Shown here: piece by piece, positions 1 through 8,757 of the stretch
Layout: every line of letters starts with the position of its first letter
Numbering within the stretch: position 1 is the first letter of the stretch
NCBI GenBank assembly: GCA_040394635.1
Contig: JBEBRW010000005.1
Location: 67,302 to 131,301 of the forward strand
DNA length: 64,000 nt
DNA from: UBA5239 sp040394635
GTDB taxonomy: Bacteria > Verrucomicrobiota > Lentisphaeria > Victivallales > Victivallaceae
Reading direction: 5' to 3'
The notes under the pieces: model-generated
What the model was told of the DNA's origin: nothing
Database searches by the model: none
The model's input: the letters and a program-made list of their open reading frames with translations, nothing else
Position numbers and translations under genes: made by a program

Positions 1-22
1 TCTAATTTCCTCAGCTGAATGG

Positions 23-54
23 ATGCGGGGAACGTAAAATTCCTCGCATTTTTT
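23..54 (+). terminator. Rho-independent terminator of an upstream gene
   Basis: A 10-bp stem (ATGCGGGGAA at 23-32 with TTCCTCGCAT at 40-49, one G-U pair) has a 7-nt loop and runs into a T tract at 49-54. It would end a plus-strand transcript entering from before the window and insulate the promoter at 82. Confidence 0.75.
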
Positions 55-81
55 ATTTCCGGATTTTTGATTTCTTCCCTC

Positions 82-109
82 TTGACAAAAACAGGATGGG
101 AGTTATAAT
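82..109 (+). promoter_or_regulatory. Sigma-70 promoter for the LacI-type gene at 154
   Basis: TTGACA at 82-87 and TATAAT at 104-109 are separated by 16 bp. The predicted start of transcription, about 116-118, falls just before the repeats at 120-146, where a repressor would block it. Confidence 0.8.
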
Positions 110-119
110 ATTATCTAGT

Positions 120-146
120 GAACATGTTCAGTAACCATGTTCGGTA
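120..146 (+). promoter_or_regulatory. Probable operator with tandem CATGTTC repeats
   Basis: GAACATGTTC (120-129) is a perfect 10-bp palindrome. The block ACATGTTCAGTA (122-133) is repeated 13 bp on as CCATGTTCGGTA (135-146). The site lies between the transcription start and the start codon of a LacI-family gene, so autoregulation is the simplest reading (inference). Confidence 0.5.
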
Positions 147-153
147 AGTGGAA

Positions 154-1191
154 ATGAATATCAGGACATTGGCAAAAGATTTGAATTTATCGACCAGTAC
201 GGTGTCGATCTGTCTCTCGGGCAAGCCGGAGGAATACAAGATTACACCGGAGACGGTGCGGCGGGTGCGCGACTACGCGGACAGGGTCGGTTATGTGCCG
301 AATCACTGGGCGCGCAAGATTTTCAAGGAGGACTCGGACACGATCGGGTTGATGGTGATCAACGATTTCGGGCTGGACAAGAACAGCCGGGCGCTGCATT
401 GGATTACCGAGGAATTGAGCAGGAACAACATGGATTTCGTCATGCTGGTGGCTTTGCCGGGGCATTGGCGCGAGGTGTTGAACCAGTTCAAGGGAATGAA
501 AGTCAAGAAAATCGTTTGCATCGGGTTTTTCTTTGAATATACCAATGAAAAAATGAACAGTTTCAACTGTCACCGGATGGTCGATTCCGAGAATTTCCGG
601 GAATTCCTTGGTGATAAATCCATTAAGTTCTATGCGATCGACTATAATTTCCCCGGGCACGGAAGCTATAAGCATGACAATTTTTACCGGATTGGTTCAA
701 ACCGGCAGGAATTTTATCTGCGGCTTTGCCGGATGCTGAAAGAAAACGGCAAGGGACCGATCATTTGCGATAACAGTTGCTTCCCGGAATACCTGAAGGA
801 GCACGGCGCCATACCGCCGGATATGGAATGTCTGGCGGCGGGGGTGGATTCGTTTGAAGCCGGATACCAGTTAAAGGATGAAGTGAAAAAGCGCTGGGAA
901 GCCGGTACGGCCAAGGTGGTGCTGCTTCGCAATGACCGCCGGGCCATCGGGTTGATCCGGGGTCTGATGGAGCTCGGGCTCCGCGTGCCGGAGGACATCG
1001 AGGTGATCGGGTTCGGCAATCTGGATTTCGGTGCGGAGGTGCCGGTGCCGATCACGTCCATCCACCTGCCGATCATGGAAAACGCCCAGCTGCTGCTCGA
1101 GGTGCTGATCAATGGCAAGGATTTGCCGAGCCGGGTCGAACAGCCCGCCGAAATCATCTGGCGGAAATCCGCCGTATTGAAAGGGAAATGA
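154..1191 (+). CDS. LacI-family transcriptional regulator
   Basis: Predicted DNA-binding repressor or activator that senses a sugar or related ligand. The N-terminus is a LacI helix-turn-helix (IRTLAKDLNLSTSTVS, then a hinge with YVPNHWARKI). The remaining ~280 residues look like a periplasmic-binding-protein-type effector domain ending in the usual EDIEVIGFGN region. I use ATG 154 because LacI proteins normally begin just before this helix; a GTG at 148 in the same frame is possible. The next gene starts one base after the stop, so it probably shares a transcript with the two exported TIM-barrel proteins and the pseudopilin that follow. The ligand cannot be read from sequence. The family is confident, the target inferred from position. 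Confidence 0.88.
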   Translation: MNIRTLAKDLNLSTSTVSICLSGKPEEYKITPETVRRVRDYADRVGYVPNHWARKIFKEDSDTIGLMVINDFGLDKNSRALHWITEELSRNNMDFVMLVALPGHWREVLNQFKGMKVKKIVCIGFFFEYTNEKMNSFNCHRMVDSENFREFLGDKSIKFYAIDYNFPGHGSYKHDNFYRIGSNRQEFYLRLCRMLKENGKGPIICDNSCFPEYLKEHGAIPPDMECLAAGVDSFEAGYQLKDEVKKRWEAGTAKVVLLRNDRRAIGLIRGLMELGLRVPEDIEVIGFGNLDFGAEVPVPITSIHLPIMENAQLLLEVLINGKDLPSRVEQPAEIIWRKSAVLKGK

Positions 1192-1192
1192 T

Positions 1193-2314
1193 ATGAAGTT
1201 TGTGTGGTTGATGTTATTGCTGCCGTTTTTGCTGGCGGCAGGGGAAATTCCGGCGATCATATACGATGTACAGCCGACGGACGGGAACTTCAAATTTGTC
1301 CGCAGCCTTGGATTCAACACGGTTCATACCTATGGCGGCGGACGGAGCACCCCGGAGGCGATTGAGAAGGACATGAAATTCCTGGAGCTGGCGCAGGCGA
1401 ACGGCTTGAAGGTAATGTACAACCTGAACGGCAAGGGCTGGACCAGAATCGAGAACTATGAAAGCGAGTTCCGGGCCTATATCCGCAAGTTCAAGAATCA
1501 TCCGGCGATCAGCATGTGGTATCTGTACGACGAACCGAAGATCGGCGAGGTGCCGAAACTGCGGCGGCTGTACCGGATTTTGAAGGATGAGACGCCGGAT
1601 ATTCCGGTGGGCATCGCCATGAACTGGACCGAAGACTTCATGCGCTACGCAGACATTTACGACGTGATCCTGCCGGATATTTATACGGTGGCGGACCAGG
1701 AGTTCCCCGCAGTGCAGCTCGACCAGCTGCCGATGTTCACCGCTCAGCTGCAGACGCTCGGCAAACCGGTGATTCCCATCGGGCAGTTCTTCCGTCTGTC
1801 GCAGTTCCCGGATATAGCCAGGACCCGTACGGACAATCCCGAAAATTGCCGGTACCCCAATGCAATTGAATTGCGCTATTGGGTGTACTCAAGTGCCGTG
1901 CAGGAGTGCGAGGGTATCGCGTTCTACTCTTTTTATCGCGGCGTGGCGAAGGAAAAGGACGGTCGGAAGTGGGCGGCCGAGGTGTTTGGTCCGGTGTTGA
2001 ACGAGTACATGAAATGGGCCGGGGCCGGATTCATCCGCCGCCAGGAGCTGACGCGATTGCGCGATACCCATATGCGCGGCATGATCGCCCGCACCGTCGA
2101 GGGGGAATTTCTGGTACTGGTCAATGACTGGCCGCTGGAGCAGCGCGTTTACAAGCGGTACATGAACGACCTGATCGGCGAGGCCGTGCTGGAGCCGGTT
2201 GGACCTACCCGCAAGGTCAATGCCGTGATTGCCGACGGACGGCTCTCCATCGATGAAAAAATCCAGCCGTGGGAGACCCTGGTCTGGAAAATAACCCGCA
2301 AAATTCAGGAATGA
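1193..2314 (+). CDS. Exported TIM-barrel glycosidase-like protein, copy 1
   Basis: A 373-residue protein with a signal peptide (KFVWLMLLLPFLLAAGE). The body reads as a (beta/alpha)8 barrel: early strands with FNTVHTYGGG, then MWYLYDEP at residues 108-115, whose acidic pair sits where clan-A glycosidases carry the acid/base region, and PDIYTVADQEFP later. I cannot assign a GH family. It starts one base after the LacI gene and overlaps or abuts its paralogue, which has DEP at the same residue number (113-115) and shares the CRYPN-E-LR/KF block. Likely role: release or trimming of a glycan outside the cytoplasm, under control of the regulator just upstream. Substrate unknown. Catalytic activity itself is inferred. 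Confidence 0.6.
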   Translation: MKFVWLMLLLPFLLAAGEIPAIIYDVQPTDGNFKFVRSLGFNTVHTYGGGRSTPEAIEKDMKFLELAQANGLKVMYNLNGKGWTRIENYESEFRAYIRKFKNHPAISMWYLYDEPKIGEVPKLRRLYRILKDETPDIPVGIAMNWTEDFMRYADIYDVILPDIYTVADQEFPAVQLDQLPMFTAQLQTLGKPVIPIGQFFRLSQFPDIARTRTDNPENCRYPNAIELRYWVYSSAVQECEGIAFYSFYRGVAKEKDGRKWAAEVFGPVLNEYMKWAGAGFIRRQELTRLRDTHMRGMIARTVEGEFLVLVNDWPLEQRVYKRYMNDLIGEAVLEPVGPTRKVNAVIADGRLSIDEKIQPWETLVWKITRKIQE

Positions 2315-2319
2315 AACCG

Positions 2320-3405
2320 ATGAAAATCACATTATCAATATGCTTCCTGGCTTTGATCTCCGTCATGTATGGTCAGGAATATCCGATCGGGGTTTACGGC
2401 TGCTATCCGAATGGACGCTATTTCCAGGAAATGAAAGACGCCGGGGTCAGCGTGGTCCATACCTATGCCATCGGGGGAAGCCAATCCGGCGAGGCGACCG
2501 CGCAGTTTCTGGAAAATGCCGGGAAACACCAGCTGAAGGTGATGTTTTATCTCCGGGCGCCCTGGTGGAACACCGACGGGCGAACCGTCGACGGCGCCAT
2601 GCAGTATTTCAGGGAGTACAAGGACCACCCGGCGCTGGCCATGTGCCTGCTGGCCGACGAACCCAAGGAGAACATTCTCGAATACATTAAAACATTCAAT
2701 ACCGAAGTCAAGAAAATAAAGCCCGACCTGCCCACCGCGGTCGTGGAAAACCGCGTCAAGGGATGGTGGAAATACGCCGTGGACACGACCACATCCGACA
2801 TTCTGATGTTCGATTTTTATCCGGTTGGTGACAAACCGTTTCCGGAAATGAATCTGGCGCTCTATACGCAGTTTCTGGATGCGGCGGCAAAGTACAAAAA
2901 GCCCTTTATGCCGGTAATCCAGATCAACAATCTGAATGTGTTTCCCAATATCGTGAAACAGCGCGGATACCAGGCGGACCAGTGCCGTTACCCGAATGAA
3001 ACGGAGCTGAAGTTCATGATCTGGACGGCGGTATCGCAGGGCGCGAAGGGCATATTTTTTTATTCGCTGGAGCGGGCGTTTCAGCGCGATCCCAAGCGGG
3101 TATGGCTGGACGGCACATTCCTGCCGCAAGTGCGCGAGCTGCGCGAATTCAGCGAGCTGGCCGCGCCGCTGCCCGAGATTACGGCCGTGAAAAATGGCGC
3201 CGACAACAAATTTTACGCCGCGTACTGGAAACGCGCCGGCGGCGAATATGCGGTAATCGCCAACAACAGCGGGGCAAAGCAAGTGTGCCGGATTCAACTG
3301 CCGCTGAATGACTTCAAACCCTGGGGGAGCACCCGGGCGGACGCCGTTGTCAATAATGGAGTTATCGAACTTGAACCCTGGGAAAGTGTCATTCTTACAA
3401 AATAG
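2320..3405 (+). CDS. Exported TIM-barrel glycosidase-like protein, copy 2
   Basis: A 361-residue exported protein (signal KITLSICFLALISVMYGQ), paralogue of the gene before it. Shared features are VVHTYAIGG near residue 45, CLLADEP at 109-115, MFDFYPVGD and the CRYPNETELKFM block near residue 230. The chosen ATG at 2320 has AGGA nine bases upstream; an ATG at 2311 overlaps the previous stop and has no spaced ribosome-binding site. The two barrels probably act on related linkages or form a pair with different specificities. A pseudopilin follows 11 bases downstream. The family and substrate are not recognisable by eye; the exported barrel fold is the secure part. Confidence 0.6.
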   Translation: MKITLSICFLALISVMYGQEYPIGVYGCYPNGRYFQEMKDAGVSVVHTYAIGGSQSGEATAQFLENAGKHQLKVMFYLRAPWWNTDGRTVDGAMQYFREYKDHPALAMCLLADEPKENILEYIKTFNTEVKKIKPDLPTAVVENRVKGWWKYAVDTTTSDILMFDFYPVGDKPFPEMNLALYTQFLDAAAKYKKPFMPVIQINNLNVFPNIVKQRGYQADQCRYPNETELKFMIWTAVSQGAKGIFFYSLERAFQRDPKRVWLDGTFLPQVRELREFSELAAPLPEITAVKNGADNKFYAAYWKRAGGEYAVIANNSGAKQVCRIQLPLNDFKPWGSTRADAVVNNGVIELEPWESVILTK

Positions 3406-3416
3406 GAGACGAAGAT

Positions 3417-4064
3417 ATGAAAACCGGATTGAAATTCACTCTCATAGAGCTCCTGGTGGTGATCGCGATCATCGCGATCCTGGCCGCGATGCTGCTGCCG
3501 GCGCTCAACTCCGCCCGCCAGCGGAGCAAGACCGTCAACTGCCTTTCGAACCTGAAACAACTGGGCTTGAGCATCCAGAGTTATGCCGACGACTATCCGG
3601 CATGGTTCCTGAATACCAACGATACCAACGGCAGGATAAACGATACCTGGAACATCATGTTGACCAAATATGGATACGCGCCCAAGGGTGATCTTTTTTA
3701 CTGTCCGAGTTCGACGATAATTTCCCCGGACAGCACGAGTTGGCGCTGGTTTACTTATGGTGCGAGATGCGCCAGTGGTTACGGCGCGTTTAACCTGAAA
3801 AGCTTCTATAAGCCCTCGCAGGTGGTCGTCGTTGCCGATGCCAGTAGCGGGGGCGGTACCCGCATCCCCCGGTTGTGGCCGAATCCCGGAGGCACTACCG
3901 GGTACGTTTACTTCACCCACATGGGGCGCGTCAACCTGCTGGGGGTGGACGGTCATGCGGAGGGCTTGAATATGAACCAGCTCTTTAAGGAGGCGATCAT
4001 GCGTTGGTCCGATACCGCCGCCTTCAAAGTCGGCTGGAACCAGTACGATATTCAAGTGCCCTAG
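3417..4064 (+). CDS. Type II pseudopilin-like protein with H-X9-DG C-terminus
   Basis: A 215-residue protein with a class III prepilin leader (KFTLIELLVVIAI with processing expected before F, conserved E at +5), one N-terminal hydrophobic helix, and LNSARQRSKTVNC at its end. The C-terminus has the processing-associated motif His-X9-Asp-Gly (FTHMGRVNLLGVDGHAEG). AGGAGA precedes the ATG. It is the last gene of the cassette LacI / barrel / barrel / pseudopilin. Prepilin peptidase processing and assembly into a type II secretion-like structure are known for the leader; why single pseudopilins lie next to glycosidases is not known to me. Confidence 0.88.
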   Translation: MKTGLKFTLIELLVVIAIIAILAAMLLPALNSARQRSKTVNCLSNLKQLGLSIQSYADDYPAWFLNTNDTNGRINDTWNIMLTKYGYAPKGDLFYCPSSTIISPDSTSWRWFTYGARCASGYGAFNLKSFYKPSQVVVVADASSGGGTRIPRLWPNPGGTTGYVYFTHMGRVNLLGVDGHAEGLNMNQLFKEAIMRWSDTAAFKVGWNQYDIQVP

Positions 4065-4094
4065 CCTCGTGGTCCCGGCAAACGGCCCGCAGCT

Positions 4095-5465
4095 TTAGAT
4101 AAGCTCAAAATAGCCGGCATTGAGGAGGCGCGATTTCCGGCGCGAATAATCGTGCCATTCCCGTTTTGCCGCGGGGCTCCAGGCGGTTTCGGCAAAGGCG
4201 AACAGGCGGTCCTTCAGCTTGGCGACAACCCGCCATTCGGGCACGATTTCCGTCCACAGGCACGCTTCGGGGCCGAGCAGTTTCGAGCCAACCAGTTGTT
4301 CCTGATGGAAATATGGCTCCGCCAGGTATACCGCTTCCTCCGACAGCATCGGCATCCAGTTGTACATGAAATCGGAACCGTTGGCCGGATAATCGAGGTA
4401 ATAATTGTAATGCACGGAGTTGACGATCCGGTTGCCATGGCGATAAGCCGGCTCAAGCTCATGAATCGAATTCCATATCTGCACAATGACTTCGGGCTGC
4501 ATCACCGAATGAGTCGACCAGACCACCGGCGTGCGTCCCTGTTCCAGCACAAAACCGCACATGTCCATCATGAAATGACTTTCCAGTTCCCGGGCATTCG
4601 CCAGCGATAGTTCTTTCATGGCCGCCTGGCAGCGCGGACAGGCCTCCCAGGGCTCGGGAGAAGCCTCGTCCCCGCCCAGGTGAATGGTCGGCGAATCCGG
4701 GAAAATTTCGAAAAGTTCCAGAAGCAGCATCTGCAGGAATTGTCTGGTTTCAGCAGAGCCGAGGCAAAATACCGAGCCGGGTTCGGAAGGATTGCAACTC
4801 AGCTCCGGGTAATGAGAAAGAATGCAGGAGGAGTGCCCCGGCATTTCAATTTCGGGAATGATCGTGATGAAATGCTCCGCCGCATACGCCGCGATTTCAC
4901 GCAATTCGTCTTTGCTGTAAAATTCGCTGGAAGTACCGGTTAATTTGGGCGCCCGGACCGATTGGTAGCGCCATCCCTGACCATCCGTGAGATGCCAGTG
5001 AAAGTGGTTCAGGCGCATTTCCGCCATCAGGCGGATGACTTCTTTGATGCGGCTGACCGGTTGAAAATGCCGGGCGCTGTCGAGCATGAAGCCGCGGTAG
5101 TGGAATCGCGGAGCATCGGAAATGGTACCGCATGGAATCTGCGCATTTTCGGCCCCCCTGGCACAGGCGAGCGCCAGCAACTGCTTCAGGGCTCCCGCTC
5201 CGTAAAACAATCCGGCCCGGTCGCCTCCCGACAAGGTAATCCGGCTGGGGTCAATGACCATTTTCCAGGCCTCCGCTCCGCACTGCGGCTCAAGCTCGAG
5301 TTTCACCTCGGGTTTGAGTCCGAACGTTTTAAAGATTTCCTGAATCCGGGGAGTGAGGAAATCAGTACCGGCGCCGGCCCGAAGTTCACCCGTTTTGGTC
5401 AGATCGAAAATCCCTCCAGCCACACTTACCGAAGCCGGTACCGGCAATAAATCATTCAAATTCAT
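4095..5465 (-). CDS. GH20 beta-N-acetylhexosaminidase, cytoplasmic
   Basis: Hydrolyses terminal beta-GlcNAc or beta-GalNAc residues. The GH20 barrel is clear: RGFMLDSARHF (125-134), FHWHLTDGQGWR (155-166), PEIEMPGHSS, and the catalytic pair in HLGGDEAS with D266 and E267. An N-terminal alpha/beta GH20b domain covers roughly residues 1-115. No signal peptide is present, so it should act on imported amino-sugar oligosaccharides. GAGGG precedes the ATG at 5465. It lies 81 bases after the large exported glycosidase and in the same direction, closing a minus-strand cassette of LacI, pseudopilin, exported enzyme and GH20. This suggests a hexosamine-containing substrate for the whole cassette (inference). 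Confidence 0.9.
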   Translation of the reverse strand: MNLNDLLPVPASVSVAGGIFDLTKTGELRAGAGTDFLTPRIQEIFKTFGLKPEVKLELEPQCGAEAWKMVIDPSRITLSGGDRAGLFYGAGALKQLLALACARGAENAQIPCGTISDAPRFHYRGFMLDSARHFQPVSRIKEVIRLMAEMRLNHFHWHLTDGQGWRYQSVRAPKLTGTSSEFYSKDELREIAAYAAEHFITIIPEIEMPGHSSCILSHYPELSCNPSEPGSVFCLGSAETRQFLQMLLLELFEIFPDSPTIHLGGDEASPEPWEACPRCQAAMKELSLANARELESHFMMDMCGFVLEQGRTPVVWSTHSVMQPEVIVQIWNSIHELEPAYRHGNRIVNSVHYNYYLDYPANGSDFMYNWMPMLSEEAVYLAEPYFHQEQLVGSKLLGPEACLWTEIVPEWRVVAKLKDRLFAFAETAWSPAAKREWHDYSRRKSRLLNAGYFELI

Positions 5466-5546
5466 TTTGAGCCCTCATGGTTTGCAAAAGACAATACGCT
5501 TATTACCATACTGCCGCATTCTGCTTTTTGCAAAAGGCAAATCCAG

Positions 5547-8500
5547 CTAATTCCCCATGCGGGTCTGATTACCCCAGGCCCCCTGCCCGTAGGGGCAAAC
5601 CACGGCCGCCGGGCGGTTGAAGAGCCCCGCCTCCGGCGCATCCCAATTGGCCGGAGCTGCGGAGGCGGTGCGCCATTGGCCATCGGAGACGATGGCCGTC
5701 GCGGAACCGTCTTTGAAGGTGATTTTCAGGTCAGCCAGGATGCCGCAGGGCAGCGTGCCGGCATCAGCGGCGGCAACCCCGAGAATGTTTTTTCCGGGAC
5801 GCAGCGGCAACTTGTCGAATTTCACCATCCGGGTAAATGAACCGGCCTTGCCGAGCTCTTTGCCGTTAAGGTAGATCGTAGCCATATCGTCGGCACTGAT
5901 CCGGAACACGGCTTTTTCCACTTCTTTATCGATGTTGAATTCGCGCAACAGCCATGCCTTGCCTCCGGCCACGTTCTGGGTGTCCCGGTCCCAGATCCAG
6001 GAAGCCTTGCCATTGTAGAGCCGGTTCTCCATGATCCATTTTCCCAGGGCGCGCGGAGCAGCGGGCGGCAGTTGGTAAACCGGCGGCGGCAGCGGCGCTT
6101 CGGCGTAGATATGCACCTGATAAGGCGTGAATTGTTCCTGCTTCGCCATGGTCCGGTTTTCGCCGATCACCTGCATGGCGGTGCGGACTCCGTTTATGGC
6201 GGCTGCCTGCGGCTGGTCGTCCGTATTCAGCGCGATCAGGTAATATTTACCGTCAAGCTCCAACGCATACAGCCGGATTGCCGGATTCGTGCAGCTGAAA
6301 ACATCGACCTTACGGCCCCGGGCCAGCAGCCCGCTCATGGCGTGTAGCTCCCTCGTGCCTTCGAAAAGCACCGAGTAATAAAACTCCGGCGCATCGATGT
6401 ACTGCAACCCCCAATAGCTGACGGCGGTGCCGTGCCGGGTCAGTGAATCGTAGATCATGAAGCGGTTCTGCGCGGCAGTCGGATAAACGGAAGCTTGGCC
6501 GGTCAGCGCACCCCAGGCGAAGCCCTGCAGCACCATCCAGTTCGGTTTCCGGTAGTTCACCGATTGGGCCATCCGTTCGGCGTAATCGCCGACAACCGTC
6601 AATTTTTTGTTGCTTAAACCGCCGTGCGGGTCGGGCACCGGCACCGGGTAGATATCGACGCCGTAAATATCGCACGCAGTGGAATAGGCTTGATGTTCTT
6701 CGATCGAACCGCGCGGCGCGGCGTTGATCCAGATCGGGCGGTACGGGTCAAATTTCTTCAGCAGTTCGTACGAACGCTGGAGCCAGGCCAGCGGGCGCCC
6801 GCCCCAACTGGGCTCGTCATCCAGGAAGTACCCCAGCAGTGCCGGATGCGCCAATACTTTCGGCGTCAGCAGTCCGTTCAGGTGCCGCTGCCAGGCCAGC
6901 TCCGCCGCCGCGTCGGTACCGCGCATGTTCCAGGTGTACAGCATGACTTTGATGCCGTGGCGGCCGGCCAGGTCGAGCAGCGGCAGCGCCTGCGCGTCGG
7001 TGTTGATTCCCTCGGCCAGAATCGTGTTCACTCCGTTCGCCGCCGCGTCGGCAAACGTGTCGTCGCTGTGCCCCGGAATCTGGAAAAATCCGACCGGATA
7101 AAACACCTTGCCATTGATATACAGATTCAGGTCTTTCCCGATCACCACTTCAAAATCGGAAGGTTCGGCTTTCATCACTTCGGAAACCACGGACAATTCC
7201 TGTCCGTCGGCCATACCGAGCAGCGCGTGGATTTCATATGCTCCGACGGCCAGTTCCCCGGCCGGAAACTTGAATGTGCCGCCTTCCGAACGCTGAAGCG
7301 TTTTCGCCCCCTGGCGCAGCTCGACGGCGCAGGAGCGGACCGCGTCATCGGTCTTCACGCGCCCGGCAATGAACTCCACCGGCATCGACGCGTAAATGGT
7401 ATTGCGGTAAGTTGGCGAATCCAGTTCTACCGGATAACGCTCGCTGAGCGGAATCACCCGTTCTGCCAGCTTCACGCCGCCGATCCGCAACTTACCTTTG
7501 GTGGTGACCTGCCATTGGAAATTCGCCTTGGAAACGCCTTCGGGAACCGTGAAAACAAAATTCTTGTCCTGTTTGGTATCCGGCAGTGTGTCGTCCCACG
7601 GTCCCTCCACCGTTTTAGCGATTTCGGGAAAATAAGCGCTGATCCGGTAGGGGTGGTAACCCGAGGTGGTCCCCGAGTTGCCGCTGCCGGTCACGGAAAA
7701 CTCCAGCCGGTACTCTTTGCCGGCGGTCACCGGCACTCCGGTAATCTGCATCAGCCCCGCTCCGGACTCCACATCGCCTTCGATCACTTCGCTGCCGAAG
7801 GGGCAGTTCCACTGTCCGCCGATCGCGGATTCCAGAATCAGCCGCGGCCGGGCGCTGAGGTTGAAATTGCGGAATTCCGCCCCCGTTTCGGCCGCCACGC
7901 CAATCACCAGATACGGCAAATCACTGTTTGGCGTATAGTCGAACTCCCGCGAAACCTTGACCCAGTCGCCCGTACCGTTCCGATAGTCGGCGCCGCTTCC
8001 GAACCAGGTGGTGTTACCCTCCTCCTTCCGGGTCCATTCCAGGTAAACGCGGCACTGTTTGCCCGTTTCGGCCTTGAATTCATATTCCAGCAAATAACTC
8101 TCGCCGCCTATCAACGGCACCCGCTGCTGCGTGATCGTAGCGGCGCGGCTGAATTTCAGGATACCGTTCGCGGCCTCGATGCCGGTCCGGTCGCTGGGTA
8201 GTTCCCAGTTTTTCCAACCATGAAATTGCGGGTTGCGGATCAGGTTTCCGGTCGCCGCTTCCTGAGCCGCCTGCGGCTGGTGGGTGATCGTGATATTGCG
8301 GAACTCCACCGTTGAACCGGCTGCCACGCCGATCACCAGGTATGGCGGGGCGCTGTTCAGCGTATAGGTGAACTCCCGCGAAACCTTGACCCAGTCGCCG
8401 GTGCCGCTCCGATAATCGACGGCACCGCTCCCGAGCCAGATGGTCTGCCCGTCCCGGTTGCTGGTCCACTCCGCGTAAATGCGGCATTTTCCGCCCGGAG

Positions 8501-8738
8501 CAGCTTTGTACTCATATTCAAGCAAATAGCTTTCGCCGCCCTTCAATGGTAACCGCTGTTGCGTGATTGTGGCGGCGCGGCTGACTTTCAGTATACCGTC
8601 CGCGGCCTCGATGCCGGTCCGGTCGCTGGGAAGTTCCCAGTATTTCCAGTCTTGAAACCGCGAATTATAGACCAGGTTTTCACCCATAACGCTTACGGCA
8701 AACAGGCAGATTGAAACAATCAATAGGAAAAATTTCAT
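5547..8738 (-). CDS. Large exported multidomain glycosidase-like protein
   Basis: About 1063 residues, counted from the Met that opens the signal peptide (KFFLLIVSICLFAVSVMGE); in-frame upstream ATGs at 8744-8753 are alternatives. After the signal come two tandem ~140-residue beta-sandwich modules (bases 8247-8678 and about 7850-8246), very alike (WELPSDRTGIEA, RAATITQQR) and CBM4/9-like. A third sandwich and an Ig-like segment follow. Then comes a TIM-barrel region (VFYPVGFFQIPG, YFLDDEPSWGG) whose DDEP resembles clan-A glycosidases. A C-terminal jelly-roll (STIYLNGKELG-type motif, here TIYLNGKELGKA) resembles GH2-like sugar-binding domains. Its neighbours are a pseudopilin upstream and GH20 downstream. 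The domain order is clear; the exact GH family is not. Confidence 0.7.
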   Translation of the reverse strand: MKFFLLIVSICLFAVSVMGENLVYNSRFQDWKYWELPSDRTGIEAADGILKVSRAATITQQRLPLKGGESYLLEYEYKAAPGGKCRIYAEWTSNRDGQTIWLGSGAVDYRSGTGDWVKVSREFTYTLNSAPPYLVIGVAAGSTVEFRNITITHQPQAAQEAATGNLIRNPQFHGWKNWELPSDRTGIEAANGILKFSRAATITQQRVPLIGGESYLLEYEFKAETGKQCRVYLEWTRKEEGNTTWFGSGADYRNGTGDWVKVSREFDYTPNSDLPYLVIGVAAETGAEFRNFNLSARPRLILESAIGGQWNCPFGSEVIEGDVESGAGLMQITGVPVTAGKEYRLEFSVTGSGNSGTTSGYHPYRISAYFPEIAKTVEGPWDDTLPDTKQDKNFVFTVPEGVSKANFQWQVTTKGKLRIGGVKLAERVIPLSERYPVELDSPTYRNTIYASMPVEFIAGRVKTDDAVRSCAVELRQGAKTLQRSEGGTFKFPAGELAVGAYEIHALLGMADGQELSVVSEVMKAEPSDFEVVIGKDLNLYINGKVFYPVGFFQIPGHSDDTFADAAANGVNTILAEGINTDAQALPLLDLAGRHGIKVMLYTWNMRGTDAAAELAWQRHLNGLLTPKVLAHPALLGYFLDDEPSWGGRPLAWLQRSYELLKKFDPYRPIWINAAPRGSIEEHQAYSTACDIYGVDIYPVPVPDPHGGLSNKKLTVVGDYAERMAQSVNYRKPNWMVLQGFAWGALTGQASVYPTAAQNRFMIYDSLTRHGTAVSYWGLQYIDAPEFYYSVLFEGTRELHAMSGLLARGRKVDVFSCTNPAIRLYALELDGKYYLIALNTDDQPQAAAINGVRTAMQVIGENRTMAKQEQFTPYQVHIYAEAPLPPPVYQLPPAAPRALGKWIMENRLYNGKASWIWDRDTQNVAGGKAWLLREFNIDKEVEKAVFRISADDMATIYLNGKELGKAGSFTRMVKFDKLPLRPGKNILGVAAADAGTLPCGILADLKITFKDGSATAIVSDGQWRTASAAPANWDAPEAGLFNRPAAVVCPYGQGAWGNQTRMGN

Positions 8739-8757
8739 ATGCATTCTCATCATAATA

